Assembly (NCBI RefSeq): GCF_003076475.1
Contig: NZ_CP020919.1
Location: forward strand, 2,852,001-2,916,000
Reading direction: 5' to 3'
Source of the DNA: Flavobacterium kingsejongi
GTDB taxonomy: Bacteria; Bacteroidota; Bacteroidia; Flavobacteriales; Flavobacteriaceae
DNA: 64,000 bases
Made by a program: the position numbers and the translations under genes. The notes below the pieces were generated by a model. It saw only the letters and a list, made by a program, of their open reading frames with translations, was not told the DNA's origin and did not search any database. Positions 8,200 through 16,778 of this stretch are shown piece by piece (within the stretch, counting starts at the first letter, position 1; each line of letters begins with the position of its first letter).

Positions 8200-8307
8200 A
8201 TGTCAATACTAAAAAATAAAAAGAATATACTCGTTTTTGCTTTTTGCATTTTTATTGTATCCATGCTCATCGGAGGATTAGTAGCTTATAATTCAGGGGG
8301 TAATTAA
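8200..8307 (+). CDS. 35-residue single-pass membrane peptide
   Basis: ATG at 8200, TAA at 8305-8307. A basic N-terminus (MSILKNKKN) is followed by about 20 hydrophobic residues (ILVFAFCIFIVSMLIGGLVA) and a short polar tail YNSGGN. This is a membrane-inserted micro-protein with the positive end predicted inside. It has its own strong promoter with about 50 nt of leader, which makes chance less likely. Function is unknown. It could be a stress- or envelope-related small protein, or simply unannotated. Confidence 0.55.
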   Translation: MSILKNKKNILVFAFCIFIVSMLIGGLVAYNSGGN

Positions 8308-8386
8308 CGGTGCTTGTTAAGATTTTCTTACAATCCATAACGATTTCGATTAATAGGCTACTTTAGTAGCAACCAAAATTGCCACA

Positions 8387-9448
8387 ATGATCCGCATCCT
8401 TACGCCTGCCTTCCGGTCTATACTATTACTGTTGCTCTTTTTTAGTTTCAATGGTAAGGCTCAGGTCATTTTACCCCATGAAAAAGAATTATCCCATCCG
8501 GATCAGTATCTTTTTCAGGATATTGATTTTAAAGTAGCGGTGAAAAAAGACAGCATTACATTGTACGGAACCCTTGTCATGCCTAAGGGAAACTTTGATA
8601 AATTAGTAATCATTGTTCCCGGAACCGGAGCAGATACACGCTATTCCCACTTTTTGCTGACTGAAGCATTGCTGCAAAATAATATAGCCGTGTACCGTTA
8701 TGATGATAGGGGAATCGGTCAGTCCGGCGGTAAATACAATGCTGCAAACACTACGGTTACGATGCTCTCCGTAGAATTGTATAGCGCGATCAGAAGAATA
8801 AAAGCACTCGGATATACTTCCGGAAAAAAACTCGGATTGATTGGGCACAGCCAGGGCGGCATGGTCACTATGGGGACTATGGAAATGGGCGCTTCTGTTG
8901 ATTTTCTGATACAGTGGGCTACTGCTGTAGAAAAGTATGGTGCTTTTATAAAATACCAAATCCTGTCAGGGCAGAATAGTTTTGATGATGCCCTGAAATA
9001 TAACACTACTGAAGAAAAGTTTGCAGTAATGGATGCCTTGCATAAGGTGGTCGAGGAAAATAGGAATGATGAAGACTGGCCACTCTCTAAAAAACTTAAC
9101 AAAGCGTCTAAAAAAATAGGGTATGACTCCTCCCGATATACCCGTTTCCCTTATCTGACCCTATCTTCCGAAAAAGATTTTGTACGCAAAAATTTTGAAC
9201 CAGCCTATCAGTCACTCAAAATACCCACTTTGTATATTGTGGGAATTAAAGATACTTTTGTCAGTGCAGAAGCAGAAACCAAAGTATTGGAAAGTTTTAA
9301 TAACGACGCCATAACAATCGTAAAAATGGATGGGCTGACACACTATTTAACCCAGCCTGACCTGACTCCTGAAACCATGTACCAGATCGATCCGGCAGCA
9401 GTTCGAATAATCTTAAATTGGATTACGGAAAAGGTGGATACACTCTAA
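8387..9448 (+). CDS. Secreted alpha/beta hydrolase
   Basis: 353 residues. The N-terminus RSILLLLLFFSFNGKAQ is a signal peptide, so the enzyme is exported to the periplasm or beyond. The alpha/beta-hydrolase core shows IIVPGTGADTRYSHF (oxyanion strand), YDDRGIGQSGG, and the nucleophile elbow GHSQGG (Ser near residue 154). A late Asp (GIKDTFVS) and His (DGLTHYL) complete the triad. It resembles acyl-hydrolases or peptidase-S9-like esterases of the 'YqjL/BAAT' type. The substrate is unknown. It is monocistronic. Confidence 0.85.
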   Translation: MIRILTPAFRSILLLLLFFSFNGKAQVILPHEKELSHPDQYLFQDIDFKVAVKKDSITLYGTLVMPKGNFDKLVIIVPGTGADTRYSHFLLTEALLQNNIAVYRYDDRGIGQSGGKYNAANTTVTMLSVELYSAIRRIKALGYTSGKKLGLIGHSQGGMVTMGTMEMGASVDFLIQWATAVEKYGAFIKYQILSGQNSFDDALKYNTTEEKFAVMDALHKVVEENRNDEDWPLSKKLNKASKKIGYDSSRYTRFPYLTLSSEKDFVRKNFEPAYQSLKIPTLYIVGIKDTFVSAEAETKVLESFNNDAITIVKMDGLTHYLTQPDLTPETMYQIDPAAVRIILNWITEKVDTL

Positions 9449-9535
9449 ATCAGGCTGAGTTTTAAATATGATGTATAAATTAAACAGATAATTGCGGCTC
9501 TTTTAGTAAGGTAAAGTCGAATCATCGAAACTTAA

Positions 9536-10306
9536 TTACATATTATAATGTAGTATGGTGATCATTCTTACTATATTGTCCATCTTTTCGGTCACTTTGG
9601 CTGGGTAGCCATACTGATTGTATTCGTATTCATATGTGATGGAGCCGTCTGATAGTATATTATTTTTGGAATATGGGCTTGTATTTAAATATACCTTAGG
9701 AAACAGAATTAATAAAGGATTTTTTTTAGTGTCATAATCATTGAATTCTGTTGATTGTGTGTTAGAGGAAGTTATTGTTATTCTCTTAGATAAATTCCCA
9801 TCTGCATTATATTCGTATTTTAATTCAGATAGTACACTTCCATTTGAGCCATATTTCTTGTGGTTAATTACCCTGCCTTCAGAATTATAAGCATAAACAT
9901 TATTAAATGTTCCAGAATTATCAACCTCTAAGCTACTTGCGATTTTTCCATCCGAATAAGTAAAGGTTTGGATTGCGGTATGATCATCCAGATTCGATTC
10001 GTTAGGGCTTCTGCTAATTATTTTTACTAATAATGAATTTTCATAGATATATTCAGCTGTTTCTCCACCAGTAGTGCTTCCAACACGATTGTATAGAACA
10101 CCGGAAAGTTGGTTATTAGTATAAGTGTAAGTAGTATTAAACTCAGAGTCAAAATTATTGTAATAGGACTTAATATTTGTGCTGATCAATTTTAGATTGA
10201 CTGGTGTACCGGGTTCAGGATTCACAGGAGTAGCTTCTGAATCGGAGTCGGAGGAGCAGGAATAAAGGATTGCAAAAGCAAATAAAAATAAAGTGATTTT
10301 TTTCAT
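9536..10306 (-). CDS. Lipoprotein with YD/RHS-like short repeats
   Basis: Start chosen at ATG 10306, giving MKKITLFLFAFAILYSCSS with lipobox LYSC, so it should be a lipid-anchored envelope protein. An upstream in-frame ATG at 10333 would spoil the signal peptide. The mature part has repeated Y/D-G units (FTYSDGKI, YNSEGRVINHKKY, YEYNADGNLSKR, YEYNQYGYPAKV) like the YD repeats of RHS proteins and of Bacteroidota DUF4595-type lipoproteins. Such modules form beta-sheet strips. The role is unknown. Confidence 0.7.
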   Translation of the reverse strand: MKKITLFLFAFAILYSCSSDSDSEATPVNPEPGTPVNLKLISTNIKSYYNNFDSEFNTTYTYTNNQLSGVLYNRVGSTTGGETAEYIYENSLLVKIISRSPNESNLDDHTAIQTFTYSDGKIASSLEVDNSGTFNNVYAYNSEGRVINHKKYGSNGSVLSELKYEYNADGNLSKRITITSSNTQSTEFNDYDTKKNPLLILFPKVYLNTSPYSKNNILSDGSITYEYEYNQYGYPAKVTEKMDNIVRMITILHYNM

Positions 10307-10330
10307 AAAGTGATAATATTCGATTTTTGG

Positions 10331-10338
10331 CAAATGTA
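10331..10338 (-). promoter_or_regulatory. -7 element TACATTTG for the lipoprotein gene
   Basis: CAAATGTA on the plus strand reads TACATTTG on the minus strand, 25 bp before the chosen start at 10306. This supports the shorter start. No TTG at proper spacing. Confidence 0.45.
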
Positions 10339-10605
10339 AAAAATGAATGCTAAGGTTGAATAGATTATTTAATTTATTAGGAAAATAATTATTTTATTGA
10401 AAAATCACTATTTATTACGATGGTTTAAAAATCTTTGCGGGAGTAAATTATTGCTATAGCTTTTAAAATGTAAGAGAAATAATCTTTACCAAACAATTAT
10501 TAATTTATGTAACGGTCTTCTTTGAGTATTTTAACGCGTTATCCAATCTCTGGTCACTATGGAAAGAAATACTAAAAGTGAAATCATAGGTTCCCTGATG
10601 TAAAG

Positions 10606-11523
10606 CTAACTATATGACGTCCTGAATTGCAAGGGGGAAACATTGGTTTTGCTTTTGAACAATTTGTTGAAGGATTGCGGGTATTCGAAGCCCAGGCGGT
10701 AGGCAATTTCACTCACTGACAGTGAAGTTGTGGTTAGGATTTCTTTTGCTTTTTCAATCAGAGCTGCATGGATGTGTTGCTGGGTGCTTTGCCCGGTCAA
10801 AGAGCGTAACATATCACTGAGGTAATTGGGCGAAAGATGAAGCTGCTCCGAGAGATAGGCAACAGTAGGCAGACCGGATTCCTGTACTTTTTCGCTATTA
10901 AAATAATTCGATAGTAATTTTTCAACCTCCACTAAGAGATCACTATTAACCGATTTTCGGGTAATAAACTGCCGGTTGTAAAAGCGGTTGCAATAATTCA
11001 GCAGCAATTCGATATAGGAGATGATGACATCCTGGCTGTAATGATCGATAACCGAAGCATATTCCCCTTTGATATTTTCCATAATGGAATCGATACTTAT
11101 TTCTTCCTTTTCAGAAAGATGCAGGGCTTCATTTACCGCATAGGAAAAATAACCATAGTCTTTTATCGTTTTGGAGAGTGTATAATTCCGAAGGAAATCA
11201 GGATGTACGACCAGCCACCAGCCGGAAATTTTCATTTCAGGATTGATATCGGTAGTGATCACCTGGCCGGGGGAGAAAAAAGTCATAATCCCTTCATCAA
11301 AATCATAATACTGCTGCCCATAGCGCATCTTGCCGTGAAAATTTTTCTTCAGTGCAATGCAATAGAAATTATAAGCGACAGACCGGAGGCTCTCGTCATC
11401 AAAACACATGGTGTCTTCAAATTTGATAACACTGACCAATGGATGCTCCGGTTTGCCCAACTGCAGTAACCGGTGCAATTCTGTAATGGATTGGATAGTA
11501 TAGGGGGTAACCGCTTTTTTCAT
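10606..11523 (-). CDS. AraC family transcriptional regulator
   Basis: 305 residues with a C-terminal AraC/XylS DNA-binding domain. First helix-turn-helix: VAYLSEQLHLSPNYLSDMLR. Second: SVSEIAYRLGFEYPQSFNKLFK (about residues 205-300). The N-terminal part is a cupin-like sensor (FFSPGQVIT, ISGWWLVVHPDFL) as in Bacteroidota regulators next to oxidoreductases. It lies 48 bp downstream of the SDR gene in the same direction and is probably co-transcribed with it. Candidate operator repeats lie upstream of the operon at 12471-12501. Confidence 0.9.
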   Translation of the reverse strand: MKKAVTPYTIQSITELHRLLQLGKPEHPLVSVIKFEDTMCFDDESLRSVAYNFYCIALKKNFHGKMRYGQQYYDFDEGIMTFFSPGQVITTDINPEMKISGWWLVVHPDFLRNYTLSKTIKDYGYFSYAVNEALHLSEKEEISIDSIMENIKGEYASVIDHYSQDVIISYIELLLNYCNRFYNRQFITRKSVNSDLLVEVEKLLSNYFNSEKVQESGLPTVAYLSEQLHLSPNYLSDMLRSLTGQSTQQHIHAALIEKAKEILTTTSLSVSEIAYRLGFEYPQSFNKLFKSKTNVSPLQFRTSYS

Positions 11524-11571
11524 AAGATTAAAGGTAAATCATTTCAACACAACACCCAAAGAGGATTTAGG

Positions 11572-12417
11572 TTAATCAAAATCAGTGGAAAGGGTGATCG
11601 ATTTCCACGCCGCTATTTCTTCCTGTTCTTTCTGGCGGTGTTCCATAACCATGGTATAAGTATCCGGACCCAATAACAGATGTAAAGGTGGATGGCTGAG
11701 ATGGCTAAGGTCGACCAGGATTTTGACCAGTTTTTCAGGATCGCCCTGTTGTTGCCCGCTAAATTCTGTCCACTGCGCTTCGGCAGCATCTAAATTGTAC
11801 ACAGGGATTCTGTTTTTCGCAAAAGTAAGCGAACCTTTATCCATGAAATTAGTCCTGAATTGTCCCGGTGCCACTACAGTAACCTTAATACCAAAAGGTT
11901 TAGCTTCTGCTGCTAAGGCTTCGGATATCCCAATGACAGCAAATTTGGACGCATTATAGCTGGCAGCATTTGCAAAACCAACATAACCCGCATTGGATGA
12001 GATGGTTATAAAATGGCCTGACTGTTGTTTTCTGAAATGCGGCATTACAGCCCGGATGACATTTACCGTTCCAAAAACATTGACATCAATCGTTTGCCGA
12101 AATTCAAGATCTGTCATTTCTTCGAGGCTGCCCACCAAAGAGTAACCGGCATTGGTAACCACAACATCCAGCCTGCCAAATGCACGGATTGTTTTGGCTA
12201 CCGCTGCAGCCACACTTTCATCCGCAGTCAGGTCTACTGCTAAAGGGAGTAGCATATCGGGATAAGCGTCGTAAAGCTGTTGTAGTGCTGCGATATTCCG
12301 TGTTGTTGCGGCCACTTTATGGCCCTTGGATAATAATAGGGTAATCAATGCCAGTCCGAGGCCTTTGGAAGCTCCGGTGACAAACCATACTTTTTGGGAA
12401 TTATTTTGAGGATTCAT
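11572..12417 (-). CDS. SDR family oxidoreductase
   Basis: 281 residues, classical short-chain dehydrogenase. The cofactor-binding TGASKGLG lies at residues 15-22, the NAG motif at VVTNAGYSL, the catalytic Ser in ITISSNAGYVG, and the YNASK catalytic Tyr-Lys near residue 158. A TTRN after the second strand suggests NADP(H) preference. The C-terminal extension (LSHPPLHLLLGPDTY) is typical of the Bacteroidota/proteobacterial subgroup paired with AraC regulators. It is the first gene of an SDR-AraC operon. The substrate, likely a reactive carbonyl or alcohol, cannot be specified. Confidence 0.9.
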   Translation of the reverse strand: MNPQNNSQKVWFVTGASKGLGLALITLLLSKGHKVAATTRNIAALQQLYDAYPDMLLPLAVDLTADESVAAAVAKTIRAFGRLDVVVTNAGYSLVGSLEEMTDLEFRQTIDVNVFGTVNVIRAVMPHFRKQQSGHFITISSNAGYVGFANAASYNASKFAVIGISEALAAEAKPFGIKVTVVAPGQFRTNFMDKGSLTFAKNRIPVYNLDAAEAQWTEFSGQQQGDPEKLVKILVDLSHLSHPPLHLLLGPDTYTMVMEHRQKEQEEIAAWKSITLSTDFD

Positions 12418-12757
12418 AGTATTCTGTTTTAATTAGTACGGCAAAGTTCCTGTAATTGATTCGTCAAAAAGTATCCAGATCCCTTGAAAGTGTATCCGGA
12501 TTTCAGGAAAGGTAGGGGCAGTTTTTATCAGTAATACTTTTCATACTCCACAAATAATAATATCTTTGAGTAGGAGCCATGTTATTTTTCTGTTGCAAAT
12601 CGTAAAAAAACAGGATGTTTTGCCCGATCATCGTATGTTGGTATCGATTGATGCTGCTTCTTAAAAGAGTCTCACTTCAGTTATAAATAAACAGATCGCA
12701 TAGGATAATCAATATTGCCGATGCTGCTGTGTCCCATTTATTATAACGTAAAAAAAC
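12418..12757. other. 340-bp intergenic region upstream of the SDR-AraC operon
   Basis: No gene is seen. On the SDR side it holds the direct repeat at 12471-12501 and GAACTTTG (minus strand, 12442-12449), which matches the -7 consensus except for the first T. On the SemiSWEET side TATCTTTG at 12561-12568 resembles a -7 element but is 190 bp from that gene and lacks a TTG. Confidence 0.4.
12471..12501. promoter_or_regulatory. 21-bp-spaced direct repeat, candidate AraC-family operator
   Basis: GTATCCAGAT (12471-12480) and GTATCCGGAT (12492-12501) match at 9 of 10 positions and repeat at 21 bp, two helical turns. This is the usual geometry of AraC half-sites. Relative to the near-consensus -7 element GAACTTTG (12442-12449, minus strand) the repeats would centre at about -38 and -59. 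Confidence 0.5.
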
Positions 12758-13030
12758 ATGAGTATGAATACTGAAATTGCAATAGGCATTTTGGGAGCCA
12801 TTTTATCTTCCTTATCATTTTTGCCTCAGGTACTAAAAATCTGGAAAACAAAATCAGCCAATGACCTTTCCCTCCCGACCATTTTACTATTAGCTGCCAA
12901 TGCGGCAACCTGGCTTACTTACGGAATGCTTAAAGACGCGATGCCACTGGCCATAACCAATGCCATTATGCTGTCTATGCTGCTTATCATTATCTTTTTC
13001 AAGTATAAATTCCGGAAGAATAAGAAATAA
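12758..13030 (+). CDS. SemiSWEET-type sugar transporter
   Basis: 90 residues with three membrane segments (about 6-24, 38-57, 64-83) and the PQ-loop motif LPQVLKIWKTKSANDLSLP (about residues 24-42). This is the single three-helix-bundle size of bacterial SemiSWEETs, which dimerise in the inner membrane to carry small sugars. An alternative ATG two codons in (12764) is possible. It runs convergently into the histidine kinase gene with a 31-bp gap. Confidence 0.88.
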   Translation: MSMNTEIAIGILGAILSSLSFLPQVLKIWKTKSANDLSLPTILLLAANAATWLTYGMLKDAMPLAITNAIMLSMLLIIIFFKYKFRKNKK

Positions 13031-13061
13031 TCAGGCTATTATACAATCGTAAATAAAAGCT

Positions 13062-15884
13062 TTACCGTTGAAGTTTGGGTAGGATTACAGTAAATGTGGC
13101 ACCTTCAAATTGTTCTGAAGTTGCGTATATTTCACCAGCATGGTTTTGTACGATTTTTTTACAAATTGCCAACCCTATCCCCGTACCGATGTATTCCGTT
13201 TTGGCGTGTAACCTTTGGAAAATATGAAAGATTTTATCGGCATACTGCGGGTCAAATCCGATTCCATTATCTTTAAATGTGATTTTGATGTAGTCTACTG
13301 TTGTATCCAGGTTGTGCTGTTTTTTCTCTTCATTGGGAAGTGTACTGCCTGTAATGACTATTCTGGGATGACTATCAGGAAAGGAATACTTCAGGGCGTT
13401 TGAAATTAAATTGCCAAAGAGCTGTGACATCTGTAATGGCTTGGCTTGGATAGTGGCTAAACCCGAAAAAGTGATTTCAGCATTTTTCTGTTCGATCTGC
13501 AGTTCAAATTCATTCATGATCTCGTCGGCTACCTGCCTCAGATCGACACGTTCGAAATCATCATTGGCATTGGATAATTGGGAATACCCCAGTATATCCC
13601 GTATGAGTACGGTCATTCGTGTAGTGGAATCCTTAATGCGGTCAATGTACGTAAGTGACTTGGCATTGATCGTTTCCAGGCTATTCTCCAGGATTTCCAT
13701 AAAAATGGATATTTTTCGGATCGGTTCCTGTAAATCATGGGAGGCAATATAGGCAAACTGCCGAAGTTCCTGATTGTTTGCTTCTAAGTTTTGATTGGCC
13801 GCCTGCAGCTCCAGGGTGCGTTCCAGTACTTTGCTCTCCAATTCATTCTGTACTTTTCGCTGTTTTGTAATATCCTGTGCCGTACCGCTCATATAGTCCG
13901 GATTACCGCTGCTATCATAAAAGAGTTGGGCTGTGGCATGAATAATCATTGGAGCACCCGTTTCTTGATTGATGATTTCATATTCATCATCATAGATGCT
14001 TTTTGATTTGGTATAGAGTACCTGGTTTAATGAATTGCGGACATTGTCGCGGCGTTCCGGTACAATGGCATTATAAAAATCTTCGATCGAGCATTGGGAT
14101 TCAGTGATGCCGATCCAGTTCTTAAAACGATCCGAGCAGCTGAAAATATTCGATTTGGAATCGAGGCGCCAGGTGGCCAGTTCGGCCAATTCAATAGCAT
14201 TGTGTAAAGCGACCTGGCTATCTTCAATCTTTTTACGGGACACTACCTGTTCCGTTACTTCTACGGCCACCACCAATACCCCAATAACCTGTTGTTGGGT
14301 ATTCAGGCGGGGTTGGTAGTTGAAGTCAATATAAATGGTTTCCATTTTATTGTTTCGCAATATTCTAACGGTAAGTTCTTTCGCAATATACGGTATGCCA
14401 GTGCTAAATACACCTTCCAGCAATTCCTCAAAGCCCTGCCCCTCAAGTTCCGGTACAGCAGTCAATAACGGTTTGCCAATCAATTCTTCCGGTGGGCGCC
14501 CGACGATCATGCCATAGAAGGGATTTGCCATAGTAAACGTATAACCTTCGTGTGCAATCATGGCAATAGCCACTGGTGATTCTTCAAAAGAAGCCAGCAA
14601 TTCCCGTTGATTTTCTTCTATTTTCTGCCGGGCCATTACCTGGTCGGTTACATCCACAGACATGTTCATGACACCATAAATGCTGCCATCGGCGTTGCGT
14701 AAAGGTTTGTAGGTAAAATCAAAATAATAAGTATCCATCCGTCCTTCAAGATCCAGTAGGACAGGGGCACCTTTATCAGTATAAGCGATTCCCGTACTAT
14801 AAACTTCGTCTAATATTTTCAAAAAAGGCTGTCCAATCAATTCCGGGACACCCACTTCAAGTGGAAGGCCCATCACACTCCGGTCTTTACCCCAGTACCC
14901 AATCATAATATCATTGGCAATGGCAACAGTCATGTCCCGGCCTGCAAAAAGGCAGGTGGCCACCGGTGCCTGTTCGATGATGGATTTGAAAAGTTCTTCC
15001 CGTTGCTTTTGCTCACTAATATCCTGGAAGGTACCATTGATCTGATACGTTTCATTTTCTGCATTGCGCCACGATTTACCTTTAGCCCTCAAAATACGTT
15101 CCTGCCCTGTTATGGGATGTGCAATCGTAAATTCAATGTCATAATCACCAATAGGATCAGTAACTGCACTATTGATGGCTTTGATAACCCGCTGCCTGTC
15201 TTTTTCAGCTACGACAGCAATCGCATCTGATAATTCATTTTCTGAAGCAGAAGTACTGCCAAGCCACTCTTTTAAGCGGGAATTGGCGGTGAACCTGCCA
15301 GTAGCAATAGTAAGTTCCCAGGTTCCTAATTCAGTTGCCTCAATGGCAAATTCCAATTGCGATTTGCCCTCTTCAATACGCTTTAAGTTTTTTATTTTTT
15401 CTGTCGTTTCGGTACATACTACCAATACTCCTGTAATTATGCCTTCATCATTTTGCACCGGGCTGTAGCTAAAGGTCCAATAAACATCTTCCATCCTGCC
15501 ATTTCGAAATATCGGCAACAGCAAATCGTCATACCACACACTCTCTCCTGTAGTCCGTACTTTATCAATCAGCGGGAAAATAAAATCCCAGATTTCCGGC
15601 CAGCAATCCTCTCCTTTTTGTCCCATCGCTGTGGGATGCTTACCATCATTCCCCAGGCTGGGCCTGTAGGCATCGTTGTAAAACTGGATAAGATCATCAC
15701 CCCACCACAGGAACATAGGAAATTTTGAAGAGACAATTAAGGATACGGTATTCCGAAGACTGATGGGCCATTCGTCCGGATGGCCTACTGAAGTGGTTTC
15801 CCAGTCGAAGTTTTGAATCAAAGTAGCACACTCACCAATAGGCTGTACAGGAAAAATAGTAGTATTAGGTGTTTTATTTTGCAA
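13062..15884 (-). CDS. Multi-PAS hybrid-type sensor histidine kinase (no receiver)
   Basis: 940 residues, no membrane segment, so a cytosolic sensor. Five PAS domains in series are visible: about 20-165 (FPMFLWWGDDLIQFYNDAY), 170-295, 300-420 (MTVAIANDIMIGYWG), 425-550 (YTFTMANPFYGMIVGRPPEEL) and 555-685. They are followed by a coiled coil (LESKVLERTLELQAANQNLE), the HisKA box with phospho-acceptor SHDLQEPIRK (about residue 710) and a HATPase domain with NLISNALKYS (N box), DNGIGF (G1) and GTGIGLAICKKI (G2). No response regulator is adjacent, so the partner is encoded elsewhere. This arrangement resembles phytochrome-like or light/redox-sensing Bacteroidota kinases. The ligand is unknown. Confidence 0.9.
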   Translation of the reverse strand: MQNKTPNTTIFPVQPIGECATLIQNFDWETTSVGHPDEWPISLRNTVSLIVSSKFPMFLWWGDDLIQFYNDAYRPSLGNDGKHPTAMGQKGEDCWPEIWDFIFPLIDKVRTTGESVWYDDLLLPIFRNGRMEDVYWTFSYSPVQNDEGIITGVLVVCTETTEKIKNLKRIEEGKSQLEFAIEATELGTWELTIATGRFTANSRLKEWLGSTSASENELSDAIAVVAEKDRQRVIKAINSAVTDPIGDYDIEFTIAHPITGQERILRAKGKSWRNAENETYQINGTFQDISEQKQREELFKSIIEQAPVATCLFAGRDMTVAIANDIMIGYWGKDRSVMGLPLEVGVPELIGQPFLKILDEVYSTGIAYTDKGAPVLLDLEGRMDTYYFDFTYKPLRNADGSIYGVMNMSVDVTDQVMARQKIEENQRELLASFEESPVAIAMIAHEGYTFTMANPFYGMIVGRPPEELIGKPLLTAVPELEGQGFEELLEGVFSTGIPYIAKELTVRILRNNKMETIYIDFNYQPRLNTQQQVIGVLVVAVEVTEQVVSRKKIEDSQVALHNAIELAELATWRLDSKSNIFSCSDRFKNWIGITESQCSIEDFYNAIVPERRDNVRNSLNQVLYTKSKSIYDDEYEIINQETGAPMIIHATAQLFYDSSGNPDYMSGTAQDITKQRKVQNELESKVLERTLELQAANQNLEANNQELRQFAYIASHDLQEPIRKISIFMEILENSLETINAKSLTYIDRIKDSTTRMTVLIRDILGYSQLSNANDDFERVDLRQVADEIMNEFELQIEQKNAEITFSGLATIQAKPLQMSQLFGNLISNALKYSFPDSHPRIVITGSTLPNEEKKQHNLDTTVDYIKITFKDNGIGFDPQYADKIFHIFQRLHAKTEYIGTGIGLAICKKIVQNHAGEIYATSEQFEGATFTVILPKLQR

Positions 15885-16103
15885 TCGTATTGATGTATTT
15901 AATGGGAAATTGGGGTAAAATTTCGAGGTCAGACCCTTTTGGAACTAAGCCCATCACGATTTGATAGATTAAAAATACTTATAGTTTTTCGGATTACCAT
16001 AATTTAGGGGAAGCTATTTTTAGTTTTTTGTAAATAGGGGAATTGTGGAAAATGAACTTATGTGGTGTTTTTCATATTCCATTGTTTTTAATACCTTTAA
16101 AGC

Positions 16104-16682
16104 ATGTTTGAATTACTTCATAAAAATATAGAAAAGCACATCCGGATCAGTGACCGTGAATTTGAGGTTTTCGCCTCCCATTTCCATCCAGTTTCCATAA
16201 AAAAGAAAGAATTCCTGCTTCAGGAAGGCAGTGTATGTTCCTTTGAAGCCTTTGTGACCAAAGGCTGTTTTCGGATATTTTATACCGGGGCATCCGGGAA
16301 TGAACAAATTTTATATTTTGCGATTGAAGATTGGTGGGCCACAGATATTGATAGTTTTATGAATCAGGTTCCTTCTATATTCACTATTGAAGCCTTAGAA
16401 GATTGTGAAGTCCTTACTATTACCAAAAAGGATAAAGAGGCACTTTACGAGGAGCTGCCCATAGTCGAAAAATTATTCCGGATCATGAACCAAAAAACGT
16501 TGGTTGCTTTTCAGCGCCGGCTTATTTCATCCCATGGGCAAACGGCTGACAAGCGGTATTTGGAATTTTTAAACAAATACCCCGCATTGGAACAACGAAT
16601 CACCCAACAACAAATTGCAGCTTATCTCGGTATCTCGTTTGAATTCCTGAGTAAGATCCGAAAGAAACTCTACAAAGGCTAA
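16104..16682 (+). CDS. Crp/Fnr family transcriptional regulator (short form)
   Basis: 192 residues. A cyclic-nucleotide-binding-like beta-barrel occupies about 20-120 (KKKEFLLQEGSVCSFEAFVTKGCFRIF), then a dimer helix, then a short helix-turn-helix ITQQQIAAYLGISFEFLSKIRKK at the extreme C-terminus. The protein ends right after the recognition helix, as in the compact Crp/Fnr proteins common in Bacteroidota. It lies 96 bp upstream of a cysteine hydrolase gene. That gap contains an 18-bp perfect palindrome at activator position, so local control of the hydrolases is likely. No FNR-type cysteine cluster is visible. Confidence 0.88.
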   Translation: MFELLHKNIEKHIRISDREFEVFASHFHPVSIKKKEFLLQEGSVCSFEAFVTKGCFRIFYTGASGNEQILYFAIEDWWATDIDSFMNQVPSIFTIEALEDCEVLTITKKDKEALYEELPIVEKLFRIMNQKTLVAFQRRLISSHGQTADKRYLEFLNKYPALEQRITQQQIAAYLGISFEFLSKIRKKLYKG

Positions 16683-16704
16683 AGCAGCCGCCTGAAAAAG
16701 TGCT

Positions 16705-16750
16705 TTTTGAACTAGTTCAAAATTTCCCTCCGATTACCATCCTACTTTTG
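16705..16750 (+). promoter_or_regulatory. Crp/Fnr-type operator plus -7 element before cysteine hydrolase gene
   Basis: TTTTGAACTAGTTCAAAA (16705-16722) is a perfect 18-bp palindrome containing TTGAA-N4-TTCAA, the half-site layout of FNR-type regulators. TACTTTTG at 16743-16750 is a consensus -7 element. The palindrome centre is 36.5 bp from its final G, placing it near -41.5. There is no TTG at -33, as expected for an activator-dependent promoter. Confidence 0.65.
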
Positions 16751-16778
16751 CCCTGTTAAACACTAATAAATAGGAAGT

